Assembly: GCA_023393915.1 (NCBI GenBank)
Contig: JAEXBS010000058.1
Location: forward strand, 81,265 to 145,264
Direction: 5' to 3'
Length of the DNA: 64,000 bases
Origin: Bacteroidota bacterium
Lineage (GTDB): Bacteria > Bacteroidota > Bacteroidia > Flavobacteriales > Weeksellaceae
This document shows positions 6,860-15,162 of the stretch, one piece after another (within the stretch, counting starts at the first letter, position 1; the number at the start of each line of letters is the position of its first letter). The notes beneath the pieces were generated by a model, which was not told the origin of the DNA, made no database searches, and saw only the letters and a list, made by a program, of their open reading frames with translations. A program made the position numbers and the translations under genes.

Positions 6860-8794
6860 ATGCTTTCAGTTCAAGGGTTAGGGTTACATCATGCCGGAAA
6901 TTACCTTTTTAGAGACGTTAATTTCACTATCAAACGAAACGATAAAATCGGACTGGTGGGAAAAAACGGTGCGGGTAAATCCACACTTTTGAAAATCCTA
7001 TCGGGTGAAATTAATTATTTCGAAGGAAATGTGATTCCAGAAGGAAATATTACCATCGGGTTTTTAAAGCAAGATTTAGATTTTGTGAAAGGGCGTACGG
7101 TATGGGAAGAAACGCTTCAGGCCTTTGAGCAGATCAATTTATGGAAAAAAGAGCTCGATGAGGTAAACCTTCAGCTCGCGGAGAGAACTGATTACGAGAG
7201 TGATTCCTATTCGGATCTAATTGTACGTCTTACAGAACTCAATGATTTACTCCATCACCATGATGCATACAATTTGGAAGGGGATATGGAAAAGGTCCTT
7301 TTAGGGCTAGGGTTTAAGGCGGATGATTTTGATAAAATTACCGATACTTTTTCCGGAGGTTGGAGAATGCGTATTGAGCTAGCAAAACTTTTACTTCAAA
7401 ACAACGACCTACTACTTTTAGACGAACCGACCAACCACCTCGATATGGAAAGTATCATTTGGCTGGAAAACTTCCTCAAAGATTACACTGGAGCTATTGT
7501 TCTGGTAAGTCACGATAAGCAGTTTATGACTGCGGTATGTAATAGAACTTTTGATGTCAATAACAAAAAGATAGACGACTACAAGGCCAATTACACCAAA
7601 TATTTAGAACTTCGTCAGGAGAGAAGAGAGAAATTACTTCAAGCTAAGAAGAATCAAGAGGTGGAGATTAAGCAAATGGAGGATAACATCAACCGTTTCC
7701 GCGCCTCTGCGACCAAAGCTTCTTTTGCTCAATCCTTAATTAAGAAACTAGACAAAATCGAAAGAATTGAAATCGATAATGAAGATGTATCGAAGTTCAA
7801 TATTCGATTCCAACAGAGTGTGGTGCCGGGTAAAGTTATTTTTGAGGCTAAAAACCTGGGAAAATCTTATGGAGAGAAAAAGGTTTTTGATCATGTTGAT
7901 TTCTTTGTTGAAAGAAAAGATCGCATTGCTCTTTTAGGGCAGAACGGTCAGGGAAAATCAACCTTAGCTAAAATTCTAACCGGATCCATAAAAGATTATA
8001 CCGGAAGTTGGACTTTAGGTCACAATGTGAACATAGGCTATTTTGCCCAGAACCAGGAAGAGGTCCTCACGCCTGGAAAGACGGTACTTCAAGAAGCCGA
8101 AGATGCAGCCACTGAAGAAACCCGTCCTAGAGTTCGTGATTTACTAGGAAGTTTTCTGTTTTCTGGGGAAGATGTTACGAAGAAAACGCAAGTGCTTTCT
8201 GGAGGGGAAAGAAACCGTCTTGCTTTGTGTAAGCTGCTTCTACGTCCATTCAATACCTTGATTATGGACGAACCGACCAACCATTTGGACATTCAGAGTA
8301 AGGAAATCATCAAGCTTGCCCTTCAAAAATTTGAAGGTACTCTAATTGTTATTTCCCACGATAGAGAATTTTTGCAAGGACTTGCCGATAAAATATTTGA
8401 GTTCCGTGACGGTGAGATGAAAGAGTTCTTAGGATCGGTGGATGAATATCTTGAGTTTAGACAAAAAGAATCGATTCGCGAAATCTCCATGGAGAAAGCC
8501 AAACTGCAGAACAAATCCTTAAATGAGTCCGAGGAGTATAAGGAAGAGAAGCAGGTCAAAGCGGTTGAAAAGGAGGAGGTGAAAGTGATCTCAAAGGAGC
8601 AAAAACAGCTGGAAGGCAAACTTAAGAAAGCCGAAGAGAGGATCGCTGAGCTAGAAGAAGAAATCGCAAAGAAGGAGAAAGATTTTTCAACTAAGAATCC
8701 AGAGCCTAAAGAGTTGGAAGCGTACGAAAAACTTAAAAAAGATTTGGAGGAGCAAATGGGACTTTGGGAAGCGCTCGCCCTGCAGATCGAGTAA
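6860..8794 (+). CDS. ABC-F family ATPase (Uup/YdiF type)
   Basis: Cytoplasmic, ribosome-associated ABC-F proteins have two ATPase domains and no membrane part. Domain 1 shows Walker A GKNGAGKST (about 37-45), signature FSGGWRMRIEL and Walker B LLLLDEPTNHLD (about 191-202). A charged linker with many lysines follows (about 240-290). Domain 2 shows GQNGQGKST (about 360), LSGGERNRLAL and TLIMDEPTNHLD. The C-terminal 100 residues are a strongly charged coiled coil, as in Uup. The first signature begins with F in place of L. Likely role is rescue or tuning of translation; an antibiotic-resistance role is not suggested by the sequence. Confidence 0.93.
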   Translation: MLSVQGLGLHHAGNYLFRDVNFTIKRNDKIGLVGKNGAGKSTLLKILSGEINYFEGNVIPEGNITIGFLKQDLDFVKGRTVWEETLQAFEQINLWKKELDEVNLQLAERTDYESDSYSDLIVRLTELNDLLHHHDAYNLEGDMEKVLLGLGFKADDFDKITDTFSGGWRMRIELAKLLLQNNDLLLLDEPTNHLDMESIIWLENFLKDYTGAIVLVSHDKQFMTAVCNRTFDVNNKKIDDYKANYTKYLELRQERREKLLQAKKNQEVEIKQMEDNINRFRASATKASFAQSLIKKLDKIERIEIDNEDVSKFNIRFQQSVVPGKVIFEAKNLGKSYGEKKVFDHVDFFVERKDRIALLGQNGQGKSTLAKILTGSIKDYTGSWTLGHNVNIGYFAQNQEEVLTPGKTVLQEAEDAATEETRPRVRDLLGSFLFSGEDVTKKTQVLSGGERNRLALCKLLLRPFNTLIMDEPTNHLDIQSKEIIKLALQKFEGTLIVISHDREFLQGLADKIFEFRDGEMKEFLGSVDEYLEFRQKESIREISMEKAKLQNKSLNESEEYKEEKQVKAVEKEEVKVISKEQKQLEGKLKKAEERIAELEEEIAKKEKDFSTKNPEPKELEAYEKLKKDLEEQMGLWEALALQIE

Positions 8795-8842
8795 AACTTC
8801 GCTAAGGTTTTAACACTATTTTAACAGTAGGCGAAAATTTGG

Positions 8843-8850
8843 TACATTTG
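8843..8850 (+). promoter_or_regulatory. -7 promoter element of the S9 peptidase gene
   Basis: TACATTTG matches TAnnTTTG, 19 nt before the ATG. Confidence 0.5.
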
Positions 8851-8869
8851 ATCGATTCAAATTTGATCT

Positions 8870-11017
8870 ATGAAAACCAAGTTACTTACTTTAGCCTTCT
8901 TGTCCTTTTCGGCACTAAGTGTCGCTCAGAACCAACAATATACCCTAACGGAAGCCGTTAGTGGACTGCGCACCAACCTAGCAGTGGAGAACCTATCGCA
9001 GTTTTCATTTGCGCCAGATTCCAAAAGCTATATCACATCTGTAAAAGATGCGTACCTATTCACGCCACTTGGCACGCAGAAATCCGATACACTAATTTCT
9101 CTATCGTCCTTAAATAAGGTTTTAGGAAAAGACAATTCACTGGAAAGAATGCCAGTGATTACTTTTGAAAAATCAAATCGGGCTTATTTTTCTAGTAAGG
9201 GGACTTACTATGTGCTGAGTCGAGGACACGGAATCTGGAAAGTTGAAAATCAGTTTTCTTTACCTAAGGGTGCAGCGAATGTACACGTACTTCTAGATCA
9301 GAATAAAGCCCTCTACACGCTTAATCAGAACTTGTTTATTACCGATGGGAAAGCTACCAAAGCCATCTCAGAGAGTAAGGATGAGAATATCATTTCAGGA
9401 CAAGCGGTGCACCGCAATGAATTTGGTATTAATAAAGGGATTTTTGTTTCTCCAGATGAAACTAAGATTGCCTTCTATAAGATGGACCAAACAATGGTCA
9501 ATGACTATCCAATCATTGATTGGAGCGAGAGTCCTGCCAAGAATGTAAACATTAAATATCCAATGGCAGGAGGAAAGTCGCATGAAGTAGTACTTGGGGT
9601 GTACGATACCAAAAAAGGGCAAACTACTTTTTTAGATATCCCTGGTGATCCGGAGCAGTACTTGACGATGGTATCATGGAGTCCAGATTCTCAAAGCCTT
9701 TTCGTAGGCGTACTCAACCGAGACCAGAACGATCTTAAACTCAATCAGTACAGCGCATTAACGGGCAAGAAAACAAAAGAGATTCTTCACGAAACCAGTA
9801 ATTCTTATGTGGAACCACAAAATCCACTTACCTTCTTTCCTGGATCGTCGAAAGATTTTATTTACCAAAGTGAGCGCAGTGGATTTAATCACCTCTACCA
9901 TTATAACTTAGATAAAGGATTTGTTGGAGCCCTTACGAAAGGAAACTTTAGTGTAACAGAACTTCTAGGATTCAATGAAAAAAAGAAAGAAGTCTATTTC
10001 ACTTCCACTCAGGCTTCTGCTCTCGAGCGTCATTTGTACCGCGTAAACTGGAGCAACTATAAAGTAGAAAAGATTTCAAAAGCGGAAGGGATGCACTCTG
10101 GAAAGCTTAGCGCAGACGGCGCTTGGCTTTACGATTCCTACTCAAACGCAACGACACCTAGAGTAGTGGAACTTCACGACACTCAAAGTAAAGCCACTAA
10201 GCAGCTTTTAAAAAGTAAAAACCCACTAGAACTTTATCAGAGACCAGAGATTAAGCCAGTCACTCTGAAAGCAGAGGACGGAACTCCACTTTACGGAAAG
10301 CTCATCTTGCCTACGGATTTCGACGCTACGAAGAAGTATCCTGTAATTGTTTACCTCTATGGAGGACCGCACTTGCAGCTGATAACCAACTCATTTCCTC
10401 AAAGCGGAAACCTTTGGTACGAATACATGGCACAAAAGGGCTATGTAGTTTTCACAATGGATAATAGAGGATCTAGCGGAAGAGGAAGTGCATTCGAACG
10501 AGCTACTTTTAGAAAATTAGGAGAGGTAGAAATGAAAGATCAACTGAAAGGAGTGGAGTATTTAAAATCGCTTCCTTATGTTGATTCTAAAAGAATGGGA
10601 GTGCACGGTTGGAGCTTTGGAGGCTTTATGACCACGAATTTAATGCTCTCTTATCCCGATGTTTTTAAAGCCGGTGTGGCCGGTGGTCCTGTAATTGATT
10701 GGAATTGGTACGAAGTGATGTATACCGAGCGATATATGGACACTCCAGAGCAAAATCCTCAGGGCTATAAGGCCTCCCAATTGACTGAGAAAGTTTCAAA
10801 CCTGAAAGGAAAACTACTAATGATTCATGGAGCTCAAGATGATGTAGTGGTATTACAACACTCTGTTAATTTCCTTAAAGCAGCCGTAGATCATGGTGTT
10901 CAACTGGATTACTTCTTGTATCCAGGCCACGCGCATAATGTATTAGGAAAAGATCGAGTTCATTTGATGCAGAAAGTGACTGATTATTTTGATCTGCATT
11001 TAAAACAAGAGAACTAA
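8870..11017 (+). CDS. Secreted S9 family peptidase (dipeptidyl peptidase IV type)
   Basis: A prolyl dipeptidase of the DPP-IV group acting in the periplasm or on the surface. Residues 1-19 form a Sec signal peptide ending SVAQ. The N-terminal 440 residues are an eight-bladed propeller (DPPIV_N) and the C-terminal 220 an alpha/beta hydrolase. The catalytic triad is visible: Ser582 in GWSFGGF, Asp657 in IHGAQDDVV and His689 in YPGHAHNV. The length of 715 residues is normal. The gene has its own promoter and runs convergently into an unknown secreted protein, separated by a perfect 16-bp inverted repeat. Confidence 0.92.
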   Translation: MKTKLLTLAFLSFSALSVAQNQQYTLTEAVSGLRTNLAVENLSQFSFAPDSKSYITSVKDAYLFTPLGTQKSDTLISLSSLNKVLGKDNSLERMPVITFEKSNRAYFSSKGTYYVLSRGHGIWKVENQFSLPKGAANVHVLLDQNKALYTLNQNLFITDGKATKAISESKDENIISGQAVHRNEFGINKGIFVSPDETKIAFYKMDQTMVNDYPIIDWSESPAKNVNIKYPMAGGKSHEVVLGVYDTKKGQTTFLDIPGDPEQYLTMVSWSPDSQSLFVGVLNRDQNDLKLNQYSALTGKKTKEILHETSNSYVEPQNPLTFFPGSSKDFIYQSERSGFNHLYHYNLDKGFVGALTKGNFSVTELLGFNEKKKEVYFTSTQASALERHLYRVNWSNYKVEKISKAEGMHSGKLSADGAWLYDSYSNATTPRVVELHDTQSKATKQLLKSKNPLELYQRPEIKPVTLKAEDGTPLYGKLILPTDFDATKKYPVIVYLYGGPHLQLITNSFPQSGNLWYEYMAQKGYVVFTMDNRGSSGRGSAFERATFRKLGEVEMKDQLKGVEYLKSLPYVDSKRMGVHGWSFGGFMTTNLMLSYPDVFKAGVAGGPVIDWNWYEVMYTERYMDTPEQNPQGYKASQLTEKVSNLKGKLLMIHGAQDDVVVLQHSVNFLKAAVDHGVQLDYFLYPGHAHNVLGKDRVHLMQKVTDYFDLHLKQEN

Positions 11018-11076
11018 TCTCATTCCATTTTCTGCATTAGAGACCCATATTGAATACGTACAAAATATACATCATA

Positions 11077-11113
11077 CAATAGGCTGAATCAAAACTCTTG
11101 ATTCAGCCTATTG
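11077..11113. terminator. Perfect 16-bp inverted repeat between convergent genes
   Basis: CAATAGGCTGAATCAA and its exact reverse complement flank a 5-nt loop (AACTC). Both sides lack a long T-run, so it may act as a weak bidirectional terminator or an mRNA 3'-end stabiliser. Confidence 0.6.
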
Positions 11114-11142
11114 ATTTGAATATGAGGTTGAAAAAAATTCAG

Positions 11143-11931
11143 TTATTTAACCATTTGATGGATTTCGATTTGGCCTGTCTGATCATTATAAAACGCCGAA
11201 TAAATTCCTGCTACTTTTTTACCTTGATCTACCGGATCGAAAGTCATGGGTAGCTTTCCCTCGTATTCGACCATTACATAAAAAACTACTGATTCAGAAT
11301 TGGGAATATCCCATTTAATTACGTTTCCTTCACGATCGCTTACCAAGGTCCACGTCATTGGTAGTCCCACGAAAGTACCTGAATAATCTGCATTAAAGGT
11401 CGCCCCCCAATTTTCATCAAATAATCCCTTATAATTTCCTAGTAAACGGTAATTCAAATCGCTTTTTGCTACACTGTGGATAAAGCATTTACTATTGGGT
11501 ACGCTCGCAGGATCAGTCACTAAGACTCGAGCTGGAGAATACCCACCAAATGTCTCGTCGATATAGGTTTTAACTCCCTTTTCTGGTGATTTTTTGGAAT
11601 CACTCATCCATTGGTAACTACGGCTTTCATTGAGGTTTACCGGTTCTTTAAAGTCGATTCTACGATTGTTTTGACTTGCTTGAAGAATAACATCGGAATA
11701 ACCCTTCCATCCAAATTGATCTGTTCCCTCAAGCTTCTTAAATTCAAAGGTGTTGTTTTCGATCGTCAAGGGACTTTCATATTTTTTGCAAGGTTCGATA
11801 TGAATCGTTTCATTGTTTGCCGATACGGAGGCATGAGCCCCACTACCAAACATCAAATAGGTCCCTGATTGAACTTGAGCGCTTAAACCGGACCCCAGCG
11901 CAATGAAGAGAAATGCCAAATGTTTTTTCAT
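11143..11931 (-). CDS. Secreted protein of unknown function
   Basis: I do not recognise this 262-residue protein. Residues 1-19 are a Sec signal peptide ending LSAQ. The mature part is rich in aromatic and beta-forming residues and has just two cysteines (in PCKKYE and SKCFIH), which could form one disulfide in the periplasm. No lipobox, catalytic motif, membrane segment or T9SS C-terminal domain was seen. It is transcribed alone from a TAGCTTTG promoter and sits between two secreted peptidase genes without sharing a transcript with the first. Confidence 0.8.
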   Translation of the reverse strand: MKKHLAFLFIALGSGLSAQVQSGTYLMFGSGAHASVSANNETIHIEPCKKYESPLTIENNTFEFKKLEGTDQFGWKGYSDVILQASQNNRRIDFKEPVNLNESRSYQWMSDSKKSPEKGVKTYIDETFGGYSPARVLVTDPASVPNSKCFIHSVAKSDLNYRLLGNYKGLFDENWGATFNADYSGTFVGLPMTWTLVSDREGNVIKWDIPNSESVVFYVMVEYEGKLPMTFDPVDQGKKVAGIYSAFYNDQTGQIEIHQMVK

Positions 11932-11960
11932 GATTTATATTTTTAAGTTGTTTTTGACAA

Positions 11961-11968
11961 CAAAGCTA
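11961..11968 (-). promoter_or_regulatory. -7 promoter element of the unknown secreted protein gene
   Basis: On the minus strand TAGCTTTG matches TAnnTTTG, 29 nt before the ATG. A small GTTGT/ACAAC hairpin lies in the short leader. Confidence 0.5.
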
Positions 11969-12070
11969 ATATTTCACCACCCTATTTGAAATACCTAGTT
12001 CGGGCTATTTTTTCTTCTTATTGATCGATCGCGCATGCGCAAGATAGAAGTTGGACGATAGCATAATCAT

Positions 12071-12106
12071 TAAAAAAGGGCTACGGAAAATTAATTCGCA
12101 GCCCTA
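12071..12106 (-). terminator. Terminator of the M3 peptidase gene
   Basis: On the minus strand the stem AGGGCT/AGCCCT, extended by two pairs after a mismatch, is followed directly by TTTTTT. Confidence 0.65.
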
Positions 12107-12138
12107 TTATTAGGTAAATTGATCCTTGAATTGAAAAA

Positions 12139-14286
12139 TTATTTAATAAATCCTTTGTTTCTTAGAAGTGGAGTGATTTCAGGGTCTTTTCCTGTATACT
12201 CTCTAAACGCTTGGTTTAGATCTTTTGAGTTTCCAATGGAAAGAATATACTCTCTAAATCTTTCTCCATTTTCTCTTGTCATACCTCCGTTCTTAACGAT
12301 GTAATCCCAAGCTGCTGCATTAAGCACATCAGACCACATGTAGGCGTAATAACCTGCAGAGTAACCTCCTCCAAAGACGTGCGCAAAATAAGGAGAGTGG
12401 TATCTTGGCGGCACTTCACTTAAGGTAAATCCGTATTTCTGAAGCGCTTCTTTTTCAAATTCTAGTGTAGGTTTAAATTGAGATTCGTCTTTTACGGAAT
12501 GCCAGTACATATCGATCGTCGCAGCTGATACCAGTTCGGTGGTTGAATATCCTTGATTGAAGCTGCTTGCTTTTTTGATTTTGTCTACTAAAGCTTGTGG
12601 CATAGGTTCTTTCGTTTCATAATGCAAAGCGTAATTTTTAAGGACACTTGGCTCTAAAGCGAAGAATTCATTGATTTGTGAAGGGAATTCTACAAAATCT
12701 CTAGGCGTAGCGGTTCCCGAAAGGCTTACGTATTTCTGGTTGGCAAATAGTCCGTGTAAGGTATGCCCAAATTCATGGAACATCGTTGTCACATCATCGT
12801 AAGAAATTAATGAAGGCTTACCTTCTGCTGGTTTTTGGTAGTTAAATACGTTCACAATCACCGGCTTTTGATTGAGTAGGTGAGATTGATCCACAAAGTT
12901 GTTCATCCAAGCTCCTCCTCCTTTATTGCTTCTTGTATAGAAGTCTAAGTAGTAGAGCGCTAATGAACTTCCGTCTTTGTCAAATACTTCATAAACCATT
13001 ACATCTGGATGATACACCGGTAAGTCGGTTCTCTTTTTGAAAGTAATTCCATAGAATTTTTCTGCAGCAAAAAAGACTCCTTTTTCCAGTACCGTTTGAA
13101 CTTCAAAATAGGGTTTGATTAGCGATTCGTCTAAGTCGTATTTTGCTTTTCTAACCTGTTCTGCGTAATAATTCCAATCCCATGGAGCTGCTTTAAACCC
13201 TCCTTTCTGCTCATCGATCAGCGCCTGGATTTCTGCTCTTTCTTTTTTAGCGGCTTCTACTCCCGGATTGGCTAATTGTGCTAAAAGTTCAAGGGCTTTC
13301 TCTGGAGAAGGGGCCATTTGATCTTGTAGTTTCCATTCTGCAAAAGAAGATTTACCCATTAGCTGTGCTTTTTTCAATCGAAGTCGGGCTTGTTTCTCAA
13401 GTGTTGCTCTTGTATCGTTTTGGTCTCCTTTTTCAGCGCGGGTCCAAGAGGCTTTGAATAGTTTTTCTCTTGTAGCACGATTGTGGAGGTTCTGAAGAAG
13501 TGGCTGTTGGGTGGTATTGAGTAACGAAAGTAAATACCCTTCATTGTATCCTGCGGCCTTTGCATCACTTTTTGCTGCAGCCAGATCATCACTTGAAAGA
13601 CCATCCAATTCTTTTACATCTGTGATTAGAAGTCCACCGGCTTTTCTAGCTTCTAAAAGTTTACTTGAGAACTCAGTAGATAGTGTGGCGAGTTCTGAAT
13701 TAATGGCTTTAAGCTCTTCTTTCTTTTCTTGAGATAGATCGGCTCCAGCGATTTCAAATCTTTGCTTATAGTATTCGAGTAGCCTTTTGCTCTCCCCATC
13801 TAAGCCTTCACTTTTTACTTGCTTTAATCTTTGCCAGATTTTATCGTTTAGATAGAGTAGATCGCTATGGCTAGAAAAAATGGGAGCATATTTGGCTTCT
13901 AGTGCTTGTAATGTAGGGTTCGTATTTGAACCTGTTAAATTGTAAAAGACTACTTGCGCTCTTCTTAAAACCTCTCCACTGTTTTCTATAGCAAAAACAG
14001 TGTTTTCAAAAGTAGGAGCGCTAGAATCATTTGCAATAGCATCGTACTCTCTTTTTTGCACTTCAAGTCCATAAGCAAAGGCTGGCTCAAAATGACTGTC
14101 CTTAATTTTATCAAACTCAGGAGTTTGGTATTGTAAAGAACTTTTGGTTAAAAACGGATTGTCTTTTAAGTTTTCGGGTACCACAACAGTGGTCGAAGTA
14201 GAATTTGTCGGTGTATTCATAGTGCTGCAGGCCCCTAAAGTGAGGGCGAGTGAAGAAAATAATACAACTGATGTAATAGTTTTCAT
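12139..14286 (-). CDS. M3 family metallopeptidase, lipoprotein (Dcp / oligopeptidase type)
   Basis: A zinc oligopeptidase of the thimet/Dcp family that cleaves short peptides. I place the start at ATG 14286 instead of the longer frame from 14322, because from 14286 the protein begins with a clean lipoprotein signal (lipobox LGAC, Cys20) and a promoter box lies inside the longer version. The zinc motif HEFGH is at 504-508 with TLHGL after it, and the rest matches the family over about 680 residues. The residues after Cys20 (STMNT) lack an acidic surface-export signal, so a periplasmic location is likely. Monocistronic. Confidence 0.92.
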   Translation of the reverse strand: MKTITSVVLFSSLALTLGACSTMNTPTNSTSTTVVVPENLKDNPFLTKSSLQYQTPEFDKIKDSHFEPAFAYGLEVQKREYDAIANDSSAPTFENTVFAIENSGEVLRRAQVVFYNLTGSNTNPTLQALEAKYAPIFSSHSDLLYLNDKIWQRLKQVKSEGLDGESKRLLEYYKQRFEIAGADLSQEKKEELKAINSELATLSTEFSSKLLEARKAGGLLITDVKELDGLSSDDLAAAKSDAKAAGYNEGYLLSLLNTTQQPLLQNLHNRATREKLFKASWTRAEKGDQNDTRATLEKQARLRLKKAQLMGKSSFAEWKLQDQMAPSPEKALELLAQLANPGVEAAKKERAEIQALIDEQKGGFKAAPWDWNYYAEQVRKAKYDLDESLIKPYFEVQTVLEKGVFFAAEKFYGITFKKRTDLPVYHPDVMVYEVFDKDGSSLALYYLDFYTRSNKGGGAWMNNFVDQSHLLNQKPVIVNVFNYQKPAEGKPSLISYDDVTTMFHEFGHTLHGLFANQKYVSLSGTATPRDFVEFPSQINEFFALEPSVLKNYALHYETKEPMPQALVDKIKKASSFNQGYSTTELVSAATIDMYWHSVKDESQFKPTLEFEKEALQKYGFTLSEVPPRYHSPYFAHVFGGGYSAGYYAYMWSDVLNAAAWDYIVKNGGMTRENGERFREYILSIGNSKDLNQAFREYTGKDPEITPLLRNKGFIK

Positions 14287-14310
14287 TATTGAGTAGTTAT
14301 AAATAATAGT

Positions 14311-14336
14311 TAAAGATACCAAATTTCTTAAATTTG
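14311..14336. promoter_or_regulatory. Back-to-back promoters of the M3 peptidase and DUF2807 genes
   Basis: The minus-strand box TATCTTTA (14318-14311) and plus-strand box TAAATTTG (14329-14336) are only 10 bp apart, so the two promoters overlap over their -33 regions. Confidence 0.5.
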
Positions 14337-14358
14337 ACTGTCACATTAATTCTAGATT

Positions 14359-15162
14359 ATGAAAATACTACTAAGTCTATTTCTTGCATTCGCTTCTGTA
14401 TATGCATGTAAAGAAGACACAAAACCGACCTTTCCTCAGGTAAGAATTCTGGGCAATGAAGTAGAAGCAAAAGGAGAAATGGAAGAGAGAACCTTTCAAG
14501 ATACTTTCGATCGGGTATGGGTTTCGAGTTCCATCGATGCGCAAGTATTTCATTCCAATGAAAATAAGGTAGTCATCCGTGCTCCAAAATCCGTAATAGA
14601 GAATGTTGCGGTTGAAACCAAAGAGGGTAGGGTCCATATTCGATTCAAAAACAATATTACTATTATTGGATCGCATAATGTGACGGCAAAAATTTATACA
14701 CCTCAATTAAAAGGTCTGACTGCAGATTCCTCTGCCGATGTTGTTGTAATGGATAAATTCACCCAGGAAGAAATGAAAATTTCTATTTCTAGTAGTGCGG
14801 AGGTAGAAGGAACACTCGAAGCCAATCGAATGGAGATCTCGGCATCGAGCAGCGGTGGATTTACAGGTAAAGTTTGGGCTTTGGATCTTCAAGCCCAGGT
14901 CTCCTCTTCAGCCGATATGCTACTTAGTGGAAAAGCAAAAAATGTTCGTTTAAGCGCTAGTTCATCCGGTGACCTCAATGCCTCTGCATTAACCGCTGAA
15001 ACGGCTGATCTTTCAGCTAACTCCAGTGGTGATATCGAGGTGGGAGTTGAAAAACAAGCTAATGCAAAAGCCTCTAGCAGCGGAGATATCAGGATTCTAA
15101 AAAAAGGACAGGTGATTGTGAAAGAAGAAACTTCCTCTAGTGGAAAAGTAATTGTCCACTAA
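14359..15162 (+). CDS. Head-GIN domain lipoprotein (DUF2807)
   Basis: A 267-residue lipoprotein with lipobox VYAC (Cys17). The mature part is the head-GIN domain (DUF2807), a beta-helix-like repeat fold often called a putative autotransporter adhesin, though no function is established. The repeats are plain to see: SSADV, SSSAEV, ASSSGG, SSSADM, SASSSGDL, SANSSGDI, ASSSGDI and TSSSGK recur about every 17-22 residues from residue 120 to the end. The residues after the cysteine (KEDTK) are acidic/basic and could allow surface display. Its stop codon overlaps the stop of the convergent antiporter gene. Confidence 0.88.
   Translation: MKILLSLFLAFASVYACKEDTKPTFPQVRILGNEVEAKGEMEERTFQDTFDRVWVSSSIDAQVFHSNENKVVIRAPKSVIENVAVETKEGRVHIRFKNNITIIGSHNVTAKIYTPQLKGLTADSSADVVVMDKFTQEEMKISISSSAEVEGTLEANRMEISASSSGGFTGKVWALDLQAQVSSSADMLLSGKAKNVRLSASSSGDLNASALTAETADLSANSSGDIEVGVEKQANAKASSSGDIRILKKGQVIVKEETSSSGKVIVH

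Noticed and set aside
12031..12040. GCGCATGCGC palindrome before the unknown secreted protein
   Set aside because: It is only 10 bp and such palindromes are expected many times in 64 kb; it lies well upstream of the promoter box.
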